DNA of 64,000 nt from Clostridia bacterium (GTDB lineage Bacteria > Bacillota > Clostridia > Christensenellales > Aristaeellaceae): contig JAFTWV010000016.1 in the NCBI GenBank assembly GCA_017465155.1, positions 22,744-86,743 of the forward strand. The letters run 5' to 3'. Both the position numbers and the translations under genes were made by a program. The notes beneath the pieces were generated by a model, which was not told the DNA's origin, ran no database searches, and worked only from the letters and a program-made list of their open reading frames with translations. This document shows positions 48,776 to 57,365 of this stretch, one piece after another; position 1 is the first letter of the stretch, and the number at the start of each line of letters is the position of its first letter.

Positions 48776-51136
48776 TCAGGCAAATACCTTCCTTGCAATT
48801 TCAACGGCAGCCTTTGCATCCCGGGCGTAATAATCAGCGCCCATCTGCACGGCATAGTCCTCTGTCACCACCGCGCCGCCGACCATCACCGCCGGGGGCT
48901 CCGGCATGGCCTTCAGCAGCCGGACAGTCTCCTCCATGGCCGGGAGCGTCGTGGTCATCAGGGCTGACAGTCCCACCAAACGCACCTTTTCCCGGGCAGC
49001 AGTCTCCACGATGGTCTCCGGAGGCACATCCCGGCCCAGATCAATCAGATCATAGCCATAGTTCTCCATGACTGTCCGGACGATATTCTTGCCGATATCG
49101 TGAATATCGCCCTTGACCGTAGCGATGATGACCTTGTCCTTCTTCACCGCTGCACCGCCTTCGCCGGCAATGCTGTCCTGAATCACGCCAAACACAGCCT
49201 GTGCAGCCTGCGCAGCGCTGAGCAGCTGAGGCAGGAAGGCTTTGCCCGCTTCATATTCTGCACCAACCCTGTCCAGCGCAGGAATCAGGTGCTTTTCTAC
49301 CAGCGTCAGCGCAGGCTCCGTTTCCATAGCAGCCTTTGCCAGCTTCGCCGCATCCGCCTTCAGCCCGCGGATGATAGCGTCATCCAGAGTCATCGCAGCA
49401 GCAGACGCTGCGGCAGGCTTCGTCACGGCTTCGGCCGTCTGGGCAAAGCGCTCAACATAGGCGCTGCAGCCCTTGTCCTCGCCATTCAGGACGCGATGGG
49501 CAGCCACAGCGTCCATCATTTCCTTTTGGTTGGGGTTGATGATGGGCAGCAGCAAACCCGCTGACATGGCGCGAATGAGGAAAGTCTGAGCCATCAGCAG
49601 GCGGTTGGGCAGGCCAAAGGAGATGTTCGATACGCCCAGCACCGTGGTCAGCTGCAGATGCTGCGTCACGCCGCAGACAGCCTTGAGCGTCTCTTCCGCC
49701 TGCTCCTGCTGAGCCGAAACCGTCAGTGTTAGACAATCAATCCACAGATCCTCCTTCGGGATGCCGCAATCCTGCGTCGCATCCAGAATGCGCTGAGCAA
49801 TGCGAATGCGCTCCTCCGCAGTAGCGGGCAGGCCTGATTCATCCAGCGTCAGTCCGATAACCGCCGCGCCGTATTTCTTTACGATGGGCAGCACACGGCT
49901 GAGTACCTTCTCATCGCCATTGACGGAGTTGACCGCAGCCTTGCCGTTATACACGCGCAGAGCAGCCTCCAGCGCATCGGGATTGGTTGAATCCAGCTGC
50001 AGAGGCAGCGTAGTAGCTTCCTGCAGCTTCTGCACCACGCGCGGCAGCATCGTCACCTCGTCCACGCCGGGATAGCCGACGTTCACATCAAGGATGGATG
50101 CACCCGCATCTTCCTGGGCAATGGCCACATCGACAATATAGTCCAGATCGCTCTCCAGCAGCGCCTGCTGGAAGCGCTTCTTACCTGTGGGGTTGATACG
50201 CTCGCCGATGACCCGCACGCCGGTGATCTCCACGGGCGTGGTGGGCGTGCAGACCATCGGAACAGCGCGGTAGGTACGCTCGCCGGGTGACATGCTCTGC
50301 ACCGCATCATGCAGCGCGCGGATATAAGCCGGATCAGTACCGCAGCAGCCGCCCACAATGCTCACGCCGCACCGGACAGCCTCCTCCATCGCCGCCGCAA
50401 ACTCCGCAGGCGTCAGGTCATAATGGCCGTCGACAGGGTCAGGCAGGCCTGCGTTGGGCTTGGCAATAACCGGCAGACGGGTATTCTCACAGATCTCACG
50501 CAGGAGCGGCAGCAGCTGCTTCGGGCCGAGGGAGCAGTTCAGGCCGATCGCATCCGCACCCAGTCCCTCCAGCGTCCGGCACATGGATCGCACAGTACAT
50601 CCGGTAAAGGTTCGGCCGGACTCCTCGAAGGTCATCGTCACCATGACAGGCAGGGACGTGCTTTCCTTCACGGCCAGCAAGGCCGCCTTCGTCTCATAAA
50701 GGTCGGTCATGGTCTCGATGACAGCGAGGTCAGCGCCTGCCCGTTCACCAGCGGCAGCAATCTCTGCAAACAGCTCCACAGCCTCCTCAAAGGGCAGCGT
50801 TCCCAGCGGAGCCAGCAGTTCACCCAACGGGCCGATATCAACGGCAACCCTGACGTCCGTACCCACACAGGCAGCCTTCGCAGCCCCGACTGCCGCAGCA
50901 ACAACCTCGTCTACCGTATGACCATACTTCGCAAGCTTGCGGCGGTTCGCGCCGAAGGTGTTTGCATAGACGATCTGACTGCCCGCCCCGATGTACTGGC
51001 GGTGGATATCCGTCAGCAGCGCCGGATTGGTCAACGCAAGCAGCTCCGGTAATTCTCCGGGCCTGAGGCCGGCACGCTGGAGCATCGTACCCATCGCACC
51101 GTCGAGAAAAATCAGCTTCTGTTTATCAAATATCAC
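48776..51136 (-). CDS. metH: Cobalamin-dependent methionine synthase, without activation domain
   Basis: A 786-residue MetH that moves methyl from 5-methyltetrahydrofolate through cobalamin to homocysteine. Homocysteine domain (about 1-285): GAMGTMLQ, IGLNCSLGP and GGCCGTDP give the three zinc cysteines. Pterin domain (about 305-560): RVIGERINPTGKKRF, DVNVGYPG, VNSVNGDE. Cobalamin cap and Rossmann domains (about 575-786): TVKGDIHDIGKNIV has the B12-coordinating His, then GLSALMTTTLPAMEETV. The reactivation domain is missing and is encoded by the overlapping upstream gene. Start is GTG at 51136, inside the end of that gene, implying translational coupling. Confidence 0.95.
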   Translation of the reverse strand: MIFDKQKLIFLDGAMGTMLQRAGLRPGELPELLALTNPALLTDIHRQYIGAGSQIVYANTFGANRRKLAKYGHTVDEVVAAAVGAAKAACVGTDVRVAVDIGPLGELLAPLGTLPFEEAVELFAEIAAAGERAGADLAVIETMTDLYETKAALLAVKESTSLPVMVTMTFEESGRTFTGCTVRSMCRTLEGLGADAIGLNCSLGPKQLLPLLREICENTRLPVIAKPNAGLPDPVDGHYDLTPAEFAAAMEEAVRCGVSIVGGCCGTDPAYIRALHDAVQSMSPGERTYRAVPMVCTPTTPVEITGVRVIGERINPTGKKRFQQALLESDLDYIVDVAIAQEDAGASILDVNVGYPGVDEVTMLPRVVQKLQEATTLPLQLDSTNPDALEAALRVYNGKAAVNSVNGDEKVLSRVLPIVKKYGAAVIGLTLDESGLPATAEERIRIAQRILDATQDCGIPKEDLWIDCLTLTVSAQQEQAEETLKAVCGVTQHLQLTTVLGVSNISFGLPNRLLMAQTFLIRAMSAGLLLPIINPNQKEMMDAVAAHRVLNGEDKGCSAYVERFAQTAEAVTKPAAASAAAMTLDDAIIRGLKADAAKLAKAAMETEPALTLVEKHLIPALDRVGAEYEAGKAFLPQLLSAAQAAQAVFGVIQDSIAGEGGAAVKKDKVIIATVKGDIHDIGKNIVRTVMENYGYDLIDLGRDVPPETIVETAAREKVRLVGLSALMTTTLPAMEETVRLLKAMPEPPAVMVGGAVVTEDYAVQMGADYYARDAKAAVEIARKVFA

Positions 51137-51785
51137 AGGGTGTTCCTGCCTTTCGTAGCGCGCATGTTTTGTTCATCGCGCAATATGCACAGCCGCGGAT
51201 CCTGGCCATTTGAGGCTTGTCCGCAATGCCGATGACAGCGGTAACGCTCTTCTGAGGATTCATCAGGCGGGAGGGCGTATCGTACACGCCTACGCGTCGC
51301 CGGGCGTCGGCTGCAGACAGCAGCTCCGGCTGCACATCCAGCGGAAGGTCACCGTAGCCGGGCGAAAAGCGGTCCGTCAGGTACATGCCCGGAAACCGGG
51401 CGGCAATCTCCTGTTCCGCCGTGTCGCAGCCTGTCTCCACCCATGCGCTGCCCAGCGCGTCCAGCAGCACCGCGCGACGCATGTCCCGGGCCTGCTCGGC
51501 ACGCACCCATGCGTCAAAGGCTGTGCCAAGGGTGCATACCAGCAGCACCGCTTGCCGGCAGTCCGCCAGCATACGCTCTGCCGTATGTCCGGGCAGCGTC
51601 AGCATCGTCCCGGTCAGGGTCAGTTTTCCTTCTGTCCGGTCGATTGCAAAGGCTCGCCAGACCCAGCGCGGCCGGTGCTTCGCAGCGACCTCCTCTGCCA
51701 TCGCGGTCATCTGGGCATGGAGCGTGCCGTCCGGATCACTGCGCACGCCAAGATACCGCAGCGCTTCATCTACGTTCAGCGTCAT
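51126..51785 (-). CDS. Methionine synthase reactivation-domain protein
   Basis: A 219-residue stand-alone version of the MetH C-terminal activation domain, which binds SAM during reductive re-methylation of oxidised cobalamin. RFSPGYGDLPLDVQPELL (about 139-156) is the signature R-x-S-[FP]-G-Y, and CDTAEQEIAARFPGMYLTDRF leads to it. CAYCAMNKTC near the C-terminus adds a cysteine cluster often seen in clostridial forms. It overlaps metH by 11 bp and opens the operon. GGGAGG lies 7 bp before the ATG. A -10-like TATAAT is at 51815-51820 with a poor -35; the 116-bp gap has no SAM riboswitch. Confidence 0.92.
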   Translation of the reverse strand: MTLNVDEALRYLGVRSDPDGTLHAQMTAMAEEVAAKHRPRWVWRAFAIDRTEGKLTLTGTMLTLPGHTAERMLADCRQAVLLVCTLGTAFDAWVRAEQARDMRRAVLLDALGSAWVETGCDTAEQEIAARFPGMYLTDRFSPGYGDLPLDVQPELLSAADARRRVGVYDTPSRLMNPQKSVTAVIGIADKPQMARIRGCAYCAMNKTCALRKAGTPCDI

Positions 51786-51876
51786 CGCACGGCCTCCCTT
51801 CCCATCCTGCTCCTATTATACACACGCACAGCCGAAAAGTACAGCATCCTGCCTGTTCTAAATTGGTACAAAAAAA

Positions 51877-51892
51877 GGAGGCCGAAGCCTCC
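51877..51892 (-). terminator. Terminator of the TraX/nucleotidyltransferase operon
   Basis: GGAGGC-CGAA-GCCTCC followed on the minus strand by seven T. Confidence 0.93.
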
Positions 51893-51901
51893 CGGGAGTC
51901 C

Positions 51902-52705
51902 TCATCGAAACCGAAGCGGCAGACCTCTGCGTTCCAGCGCTTCTTCCAGCACATCTGCAAAGGCCTGAATGGCAGGGCCAAACATCTCCGCACGGGCAAG
52001 AACGGATGCATCCTGCTTCAGCGACGGGTCTTGCCGAACCCGAAGCGCCAGCCGGAGCGCCTGCGCTTCCGGACAAAGCCCCTGGTTCAGCGCCCATTCC
52101 CCCGCAGCCGTCTTTGCGGCAACACAGCCCGTCTCTGCCGTGTACAATCCCCGGGCAATATCCAGCATCCACCCAAAGGTATACAGGCTGCGTCCGCCTT
52201 GACCATGGATGCGGATAGCCCGCAGATGCTCCTGCACGCCATGAAGCAGCTCGTCTGTATCCGGACAGGGCAGGCAGCTGCGGACATCCGGGCCATACAG
52301 GAGCACGCCATGCTCGTGCAGCAGCCGCAGACTGAAGCAATCCATTGCATACTGCGCAGTGATCCGCTGTCCGCTGGTGCCCCAGTACACAGCACGGCTG
52401 TCCGTCCGGTTCAGGAAGGCTTCGAGGTCGATCATGCCGCCCTCAAAGCTCCGGTAGAAGGGAGTCTCCGGCTCCGCGTCCTGCAGCGTCTGACGCAGCA
52501 TCAGCAGCTTTCCGGCCTGTATGTCCGTCATGGGCCGGCCTGTCAGCACCAGCAGATCAATATCACTCCAGCCATGGCGGTAATCTCCGGCGGCAGAGCC
52601 ATACAGATAGACCGCAGGCACGCAGTCTGCAAGGATTCGGCAGATCTCGTCCGTCATGCGCCGGATGGCGTGCTGCAGCGCAGCATCCACGTCCGTGCTC
52701 CTCAT
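51902..52705 (-). CDS. Nucleotidyltransferase-fold protein (aminoglycoside adenylyltransferase-like)
   Basis: A 267-residue protein with an N-terminal nucleotidyltransferase fold: AVYLYGSAAGDYRHGWSDIDLLVLTG (about 31-56) has the GS motif and the D-x-D metal pair, and GGMIDLEAF supplies the third acid. The C-terminal helical half (YTFGWMLDIARGLYTAETGCVAAKTAAGEWALNQ) matches the ANT(3'')/DUF4111 group. Some relatives adenylate spectinomycin and streptomycin; many chromosomal ones have unknown substrates, so resistance is not claimed. The ATG overlaps the TraX stop (ATGA), so translation is coupled. Confidence 0.85.
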   Translation of the reverse strand: MRSTDVDAALQHAIRRMTDEICRILADCVPAVYLYGSAAGDYRHGWSDIDLLVLTGRPMTDIQAGKLLMLRQTLQDAEPETPFYRSFEGGMIDLEAFLNRTDSRAVYWGTSGQRITAQYAMDCFSLRLLHEHGVLLYGPDVRSCLPCPDTDELLHGVQEHLRAIRIHGQGGRSLYTFGWMLDIARGLYTAETGCVAAKTAAGEWALNQGLCPEAQALRLALRVRQDPSLKQDASVLARAEMFGPAIQAFADVLEEALERRGLPLRFR

Positions 52706-53529
52706 ATCAGTGCCATCAGCTGGTTCCACAGGCCAACCAGCTGCGTCCATACCTTTGTCAGGTGTTCCCAGTGTACAGTCTTGCCCATCAGGTATTCAAG
52801 ACCGATGAGCGCAGCCAGATGCAGAGGATAAATGGCGTAGCTGAGCCAGCCGGGCATACGCATCCTTCGGCTGGTCCGGATGAGCATCAGCGGCAGCGCC
52901 AGCAGCGCAAAAGCCTGAATTTTGAACCAGGGAGAGATCAGCGAACCAACCTCCGAGCGGAAAAGCGGCACCAGCGATACGCCGAACAGCTCAGTCACGC
53001 TGCTGCTGGTCGTGCCCCAGAACAGGCAGAAGGCGACCATCAAAGCCGCGATCCCCGTGCGGCTGTTGCGTGCGCCGTAAAGCAGGAACATCAGCAGCAC
53101 GCCGCGCCAGCCATAATCCACGCCCAGCAGCTGCGCCGCCACAAGCGCCAGCAACGGCGCCCAGATGTGGCTGAGGAACCGCTGCCTGCGCAATCCCCAC
53201 AAGCCGCACAGACCCACGAACATCGTCAGGAAGATGTTGTAATCCGTCAGGGGATGGTTGAGCGCGACCATATACAGCGGCTGTGAAATCAGGCCGATCA
53301 GCCCGATGCGCAGCAGGTACCGGGGAAAGGAACGGGTATAGCACGCGCCGACCACCATGCACCAGCAATACAGCGGAAAGGCGACGCGGCCCAGCAGCCG
53401 CAGCTCCGCAATGGCCGGAAAGCACATTTTGCCCGCATGGTCGATAAACATGAACACAAGGGCCAGCACCTTCAATAAGCCGGTGCCCATATTGCCCTGA
53501 ATCTCATGGCGCTTGACTGTTTTTGTCAT
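52702..53529 (-). CDS. TraX family membrane protein (predicted acyltransferase)
   Basis: A 275-residue membrane protein with about eight hydrophobic segments. LKVLALVFMFIDHAGKMCFP (about 19-38) is the TraX opening with the Asp-His pair, followed by RLLGRVAFPLYCWCMVVGACYT and YNIFLTMFVGLCGLWGL. In F plasmids TraX N-acetylates pilin; chromosomal homologues in Firmicutes are of unknown substrate and probably modify surface polymers or proteins. AAGGAGG before ATG 53529 sets the start. It is first in a two-gene operon with the nucleotidyltransferase. Confidence 0.92.
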   Translation of the reverse strand: MTKTVKRHEIQGNMGTGLLKVLALVFMFIDHAGKMCFPAIAELRLLGRVAFPLYCWCMVVGACYTRSFPRYLLRIGLIGLISQPLYMVALNHPLTDYNIFLTMFVGLCGLWGLRRQRFLSHIWAPLLALVAAQLLGVDYGWRGVLLMFLLYGARNSRTGIAALMVAFCLFWGTTSSSVTELFGVSLVPLFRSEVGSLISPWFKIQAFALLALPLMLIRTSRRMRMPGWLSYAIYPLHLAALIGLEYLMGKTVHWEHLTKVWTQLVGLWNQLMALI

Positions 53530-53565
53530 GGAACAGCCTCCTTCTGTGATGCTTTCGTCACCCAC

Positions 53566-53594
53566 AGTATAGCGCAATTTCAATCAGGAATCAA
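53566..53594 (-). promoter_or_regulatory. Promoter of the TraX operon
   Basis: TTGATT (53589-53594), 17 bp, TATACT (53566-53571) on the minus strand. Confidence 0.65.
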
Positions 53595-53664
53595 GGCGAT
53601 TTCACCTGCCCGTCACGCATACCGCCTATAATGATTGTAACAAATTCTCAGGGAGGGTATCGCT

Positions 53665-54015
53665 GTGCGCAGGAAGCTGGCCGCAATGGCTGTGATCGTA
53701 TCCTTTGTGCTGCTGACGGGCGGATATATGACCCCGGAGGCTGCGCAGGGTAGCGGCACAAGGCCGAAGAAGAGCGCTGATATGGGCCTGATGCTGCTGG
53801 ATCAGGAGGAGGGCGTTTATGTCCTTGCCGTGGCGGAGCGCAGCCCCGCGGATCGCGCCGGCGTCGTCCCGGGCGATTACCTGCTTCTTGCCGGGGACGA
53901 ACCGCTGCAAAACGCCGCCCATCTGGATGAAATGATGAACGGTGCAGCTGATGGTTTCACGCTGACCCTCCAGCGCGATGAGCAGCAGCGACAAATATGG
54001 TTCCATTACAGATAA
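53665..54015 (+). CDS. Exported single-PDZ-domain protein
   Basis: A 116-residue protein with an N-terminal signal or anchor (RRKLAAMAVIVSFVLLTGGYM) and one PDZ domain: MGLMLLDQEEGVYVLAVAERSPADRAGVVPGDYLLLAGDEPLQNAAHLDEMM with the usual SPA-x3-AG-[IVL]-x2-GD pattern. No protease domain is attached. It starts with GTG at 53665 behind GGGAGGG. A TATAAT at 53626-53631 with a weak -35 may be its promoter. It is 74 bp before a two-component system that has its own promoter; a link in envelope sensing is conceivable but not shown. Confidence 0.85.
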   Translation: MRRKLAAMAVIVSFVLLTGGYMTPEAAQGSGTRPKKSADMGLMLLDQEEGVYVLAVAERSPADRAGVVPGDYLLLAGDEPLQNAAHLDEMMNGAADGFTLTLQRDEQQRQIWFHYR

Positions 54016-54018
54016 CGC

Positions 54019-54047
54019 TTGCATTTCCGGCACCAAAGAAGTATACT
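54019..54047 (+). promoter_or_regulatory. Promoter of the two-component system
   Basis: TTGCAT (54019-54024), 17 bp, TATACT (54042-54047). Confidence 0.75.
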
Positions 54048-54089
54048 GAAGACGTGGATGATCTGAAGATATACTGACGGAGGTACCCG

Positions 54090-54758
54090 ATGACCATTCT
54101 GATTGTTGATGATGAGGCGAATATCCGGGGCATGATCCGGAAATATGCCGCCTTTGAGGGATACGATGTGGCGGAAGCTGCCAATGGCATGGAAGCCGTG
54201 ACCATGTGCCGTGAGCACAGCTACGACCTGATCATCATGGATGTAATGATGCCGGAGCTGGACGGCTTTTCTGCCTGCCGCGAAATCCGCAAAAACAGCG
54301 ATGTGCCTGTGCTGATGCTCTCTGCCCGCGGCGAGGAGTATGACCGCATTCACGGCTTTGAGCTGGGCGTGGATGATTATGTGGTCAAGCCCTTCTCTCC
54401 GCGTGAGCTGATGATGCGCATTGCGGCCATTCTCAAGCGTCGCGGCGTCTCTGAACAGAGCGGTGAGCAGGTGACCGTGGGTGACATGGTGGTGGACTTT
54501 ACCGCCCGCCGCGTCACCATCGAGGGCGAAACGGTCAATCTTTCGCCCAAGGAATATGATCTGCTGTTCTATATGGTTCGCAACCGCGGCATCGCCCTGA
54601 CGCGCGAACGGTTGATCAGCGAGGTCTGGGGCTACGATTTCTACGGCGACGACCGAACGCTGGATACACATATCAAGCTCCTGCGAAAGAGTCTGGGACA
54701 ATACGCCGGACGCATCACGACCCTCAGAGGAGTTGGCTACCGCTTTGAAAAGGAATAA
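54090..54758 (+). CDS. OmpR/PhoB-family response regulator
   Basis: A 222-residue two-component regulator. Receiver domain 1-120: acidic pair Asp7/Asp8, phospho-acceptor Asp51 in LIIMDVMMP, Ser/Thr switch in MLSARG and Lys100 in VVKPFSPREL. Winged-helix DNA-binding domain about 128-222: VNLSPKEYDLLFYMVRNRGIALTRERLISEVWGYDFYGDDRTLDTHIKLLRKSL and a final RGVGYRFEKE. ACGGAGG precedes the ATG. It is followed after 4 bp by its sensor kinase. Signal unknown; the presence of an adjacent PDZ protein gives a weak hint at envelope stress. Confidence 0.95.
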   Translation: MTILIVDDEANIRGMIRKYAAFEGYDVAEAANGMEAVTMCREHSYDLIIMDVMMPELDGFSACREIRKNSDVPVLMLSARGEEYDRIHGFELGVDDYVVKPFSPRELMMRIAAILKRRGVSEQSGEQVTVGDMVVDFTARRVTIEGETVNLSPKEYDLLFYMVRNRGIALTRERLISEVWGYDFYGDDRTLDTHIKLLRKSLGQYAGRITTLRGVGYRFEKE

Positions 54759-54762
54759 GGAA

Positions 54763-56235
54763 ATGAAGTCTCGGCCCGTTAACAAGCGGCCGGGCATCCG
54801 CCGCCGGGTACAGCTGTATCTGGTGGCTTTTGTGGCGTTTGTGATCCTGCTTTTGTGGCTATGCCAGATCGTGTGGCTGGATGACATCTACCGTTGGGAC
54901 AAGACGCGCCATATCCAGTCTGCCAGTCACTCTGTGGCACAGAATCTGGCCAGCCCGCGCCTCGACCGTCTGATGGAGCATTACGCCAGCCGCAACGACA
55001 TGTGTATCATCCTCCTGGATGATCAGGGCGAGACGATCTGCTCCAGCAGCGACAGCCGTTCCTGCCTGATTCACCGCATGTCTACCCAGAACCTGAATGA
55101 CTGGTGCGAGCTTGCCCCGGAAGACGGCAGTGTGCTGCTGGAGCTGTTCAACGTGCAGATCAGCGAAAACATCAACCTGCACAGCTACAACGGCTATGTT
55201 CCTCCCATCGAAAGCGGCGAGCATCAAAGCCTGCTGTGCGCAAGCCGTGTTACGCTGCCATCGGGCGAACCGGCCTTCCTGCTGCTCAATACCATCATCA
55301 CGCCGCTGGACACGACAGTCTCCACCCTCCGGCTGCAGCTGATGGTAATCTCCGTCGTGGTGCTGACTGGCGCAGCACTGATGGCCCGTTTCATTGCGCA
55401 TCGCGTCACACTGCCCATCATCGAAACCAATGAAGCCGCCCGCGCGCTGGCCCACGGTCAGTACGATCCGCCGGAGCGGGGCAGCAGCTACCGTGAAATG
55501 GCCGAGCTGAACGCAACCCTCAGCCATGCCGCGCATGAGCTGGCGAAGGTCGATCACCTGCAGCACGAGCTGATCGCCAACATCAGCCACGACCTTCGTA
55601 CACCGCTGACGATGATTGGCGGCTATGCCGAGGTCATGCGCGACATCCCTGGCGAGGCCAACCCCGAAAACATGCAGATCATCATTGACGAGACCAACCG
55701 CCTGACCAGTCTCGTCAGCGAGCTGCTGGACTTCAGCCGCCTGCAGACCGGCCATACCGCCATGGAGATCGCCCCCTTCTGCCTGACCGACAGCGTGCGG
55801 AGCATCGTGCAGCGGGTGGCGAAGCTGACAGAAAACGACGGCTATGTCGTCCGCTTTGATCCCACGGAAGCCGTGCATGTCACCGCCGATGAAAAGCGCA
55901 TCTCCCAGGTGGTCTACAACCTCATCGGCAATGCGCTGACCTACACCGGCAAGGATCGCACCGTGACATTGACGCAGGAGCGCAAAAACGGCTCCGTGCG
56001 CATTTCTGTCATCGACAGCGGCAAGGGCATTGCCCCCGATGAGCTGCCGCTGATCTGGAACCGCTATTACCGCACGCATGAGAGTCACAAGCGCGCCGTC
56101 ATCGGCAGCGGTCTGGGCCTTTCGATCGTGCAGAGCATTCTGGAGAAGCACGGCGCAAAGTACGGCGTAGACAGCACCGTCGGACAAGGCTCGACCTTCT
56201 GGTTTGAGCTGGCAGTGACAGACGGAGCGCCTTGA
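54763..56235 (+). CDS. Sensor histidine kinase
   Basis: A 490-residue membrane kinase. TM1 (about 20-43), an extracytoplasmic sensor region of about 145 residues, TM2 (about 188-210), a HAMP linker (RVTLPIIETNEAARALAHGQYD), then HisKA with LIANISHDLRTPLTMIGGYAEVM (His near residue 275) and HATPase with QVVYNLIGNALTYTG, VIDSGKGIAPDELPLIWNRYYR and SGLGLSIVQSI as N, G1, F and G2 boxes. The start at 54763 is 8 bp from AGGA, only 4 bp after the response regulator stop; an upstream start inside that gene lacks a site. The sensor domain has no recognised fold. Confidence 0.94.
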   Translation: MKSRPVNKRPGIRRRVQLYLVAFVAFVILLLWLCQIVWLDDIYRWDKTRHIQSASHSVAQNLASPRLDRLMEHYASRNDMCIILLDDQGETICSSSDSRSCLIHRMSTQNLNDWCELAPEDGSVLLELFNVQISENINLHSYNGYVPPIESGEHQSLLCASRVTLPSGEPAFLLLNTIITPLDTTVSTLRLQLMVISVVVLTGAALMARFIAHRVTLPIIETNEAARALAHGQYDPPERGSSYREMAELNATLSHAAHELAKVDHLQHELIANISHDLRTPLTMIGGYAEVMRDIPGEANPENMQIIIDETNRLTSLVSELLDFSRLQTGHTAMEIAPFCLTDSVRSIVQRVAKLTENDGYVVRFDPTEAVHVTADEKRISQVVYNLIGNALTYTGKDRTVTLTQERKNGSVRISVIDSGKGIAPDELPLIWNRYYRTHESHKRAVIGSGLGLSIVQSILEKHGAKYGVDSTVGQGSTFWFELAVTDGAP

Positions 56236-56258
56236 TCACACAGCTTTTGCAACAAAAG

Positions 56259-56290
56259 ATGGACTGCGACCCGTATGGGCTGCAGTCCAT
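56259..56290. terminator. Bidirectional terminator between the kinase and hsp20 genes
   Basis: ATGGACTGC and GCAGTCCAT pair around CGACCCGTATGGG-type loop; plus-strand tail TTTTCTG, minus-strand tail CTTTTG. Confidence 0.82.
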
Positions 56291-56297
56291 TTTCTGT

Positions 56298-56762
56298 TTA
56301 TTCCTCCGCTGCCGCCTCGATGGCGGGGGCTGCGGCATTGATCGCAATGCGTCGGGGCTCCTTCGCCGCTTCAGGCTGCTCCTTGGGCAGGGTGATGGTC
56401 AGCACACCGTCTGCACTGGCAGCGGTGATACCCTCCTGCCTGATGCCCTCCAGAGAGAAGCGGCGCTCCACATGACCGCTCCGGCGCTCGGAGTACACAT
56501 AGCCATCGTGTTCCTCTTTCTTGTGGGTATTCACATCTGCGGCAATGGTCAGCACATCGTCCTCAACGGTGATCGTGATGTCATCCAGCTTCACGCCAGG
56601 CAGCTCTGCCTCCAGAATGAAGGCCTCGGGCTCGCGACGCACATCCACACGGAAGCCCGGACGGGGCGCGCGGGCAGGCATGCCGCAGAATTCCCGCATA
56701 AAACGGTCAGCCATCAGCTCCGGGCAAACAGGACGACGATAAGGCAGCACAGTATACATCAT
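56298..56762 (-). CDS. Small heat-shock protein, Hsp20/alpha-crystallin family
   Basis: A 154-residue ATP-independent holdase. After a short N-terminal arm (FMREFCGMPAR), the alpha-crystallin domain covers about 36-128: FRVDVRREPEAFILEAELPGVKLDDITITVEDDVLTIAADV, then GYVYSERRSGHVERRFSLEGI and ADGVLTITLPKE. The tail has an I-A-I sequence like the I-x-I anchor that binds a neighbour subunit, followed by an Ala/Glu-rich end. AAGGAGG precedes tandem ATGs (56762, 56759). A tandem CtsR-box array overlaps its promoter, so heat-shock control is strongly implied. Confidence 0.95.
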   Translation of the reverse strand: MMYTVLPYRRPVCPELMADRFMREFCGMPARAPRPGFRVDVRREPEAFILEAELPGVKLDDITITVEDDVLTIAADVNTHKKEEHDGYVYSERRSGHVERRFSLEGIRQEGITAASADGVLTITLPKEQPEAAKEPRRIAINAAAPAIEAAAEE

Positions 56763-56839
56763 GATATTCCTCCTTTATGGTCAGTCGATATGGTCATTGT
56801 TTCCTGCTTTCAACCGGCTCATTCCTGAACCGTGATTAC

Positions 56840-56868
56840 ATCATAACACATTGGTCAAAGATAGTCAA
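56840..56868 (-). promoter_or_regulatory. Promoter of hsp20
   Basis: TTGACT (56863-56868), 17 bp, TATGAT (56840-56845) on the minus strand. Confidence 0.8.
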
Positions 56869-56887
56869 TAGGTCAAAGTTGGTCTAA
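56853..56887. promoter_or_regulatory. CtsR operator array over the hsp20 promoter
   Basis: On the plus strand GGTCAAA-GAT-AGTCAAT (56853-56869) fits the CtsR heptad repeat (A/G)GTCAAA-NAN-(A/G)GTCAAA with one mismatch; a further GGTCAAA-GTT-GGTCTAA (56871-56887) follows. The array covers the -35 box. Confidence 0.8.
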
Positions 56888-56915
56888 TTGTTAATATACT
56901 GTAAACATTTGTTGG

Positions 56916-56944
56916 TTGCTTCCTGCCGAGCTTCGTGGTATACT
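56916..56944 (+). promoter_or_regulatory. Promoter of the MazG-like gene
   Basis: TTGCTT (56916-56921), 17 bp, TATACT (56939-56944). Confidence 0.65.
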
Positions 56945-56987
56945 GAACACAGTGAAATCAATCATCCTGCCTGTGGAGGGATTCATC

Positions 56988-57305
56988 ATGGACGGAAAGA
57001 CGACAATCCGGTATTTACAAAACTGGATTCGTCAGAAGGACTACCACCCCGAGCTGCAGAAAGACTATTTTCTGAAGCTGGCGGAGGAGGTAGGCGAGTT
57101 ATCCTGCGCGATGCGTAAGGGTGCGAAGGCCCCTGACACGGAGCATATTCAGGGTACAATTGACGAAGAAATCTGGGACGTGATCTACTACGCAATCGCC
57201 ATCGCCAATCTGTATGACGTCGATCTGGAAGCAGTCATCCGCCGTAAAGCCGAGATCAACGAAATCCGATACCCCTCCCTTGTCAGATTTGAGGAAAACA
57301 GGTGA
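56988..57305 (+). CDS. MazG-like nucleotide pyrophosphohydrolase
   Basis: A 105-residue all-alpha NTP pyrophosphohydrolase-like protein. KLAEEVGELSCAMRKG (about 28-43) and DEEIWDVIYYAIAIANLYDVDLEAVI carry the E-x-x-E and E-x-x-D metal motifs of the MazG superfamily, followed by RRKAEINEIRYP in place of the usual K-x-N-x-R. Such proteins clear non-canonical or excess nucleotides in the cytoplasm. GGAGGG lies 8 bp before ATG 56988; a longer frame reads through the promoter. It is monocistronic. Confidence 0.9.
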   Translation: MDGKTTIRYLQNWIRQKDYHPELQKDYFLKLAEEVGELSCAMRKGAKAPDTEHIQGTIDEEIWDVIYYAIAIANLYDVDLEAVIRRKAEINEIRYPSLVRFEENR

Positions 57306-57365
57306 CCGGCGCATCTGCCAACACAAAAAGCACCCGCACGTGTCCCAGCCTGCGGATGCACAATA

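Noticed and set aside
51786-51876. SAM riboswitch or T-box ahead of the methionine operon
   Set aside because: The gap is about 115 bp, partly occupied by another gene's terminator, and has no matching conserved core.
51902-52705. Acquired aminoglycoside resistance gene
   Set aside because: The fold fits, but the gene is translationally coupled to a chromosomal TraX gene, composition matches its surroundings and no mobile element is near.
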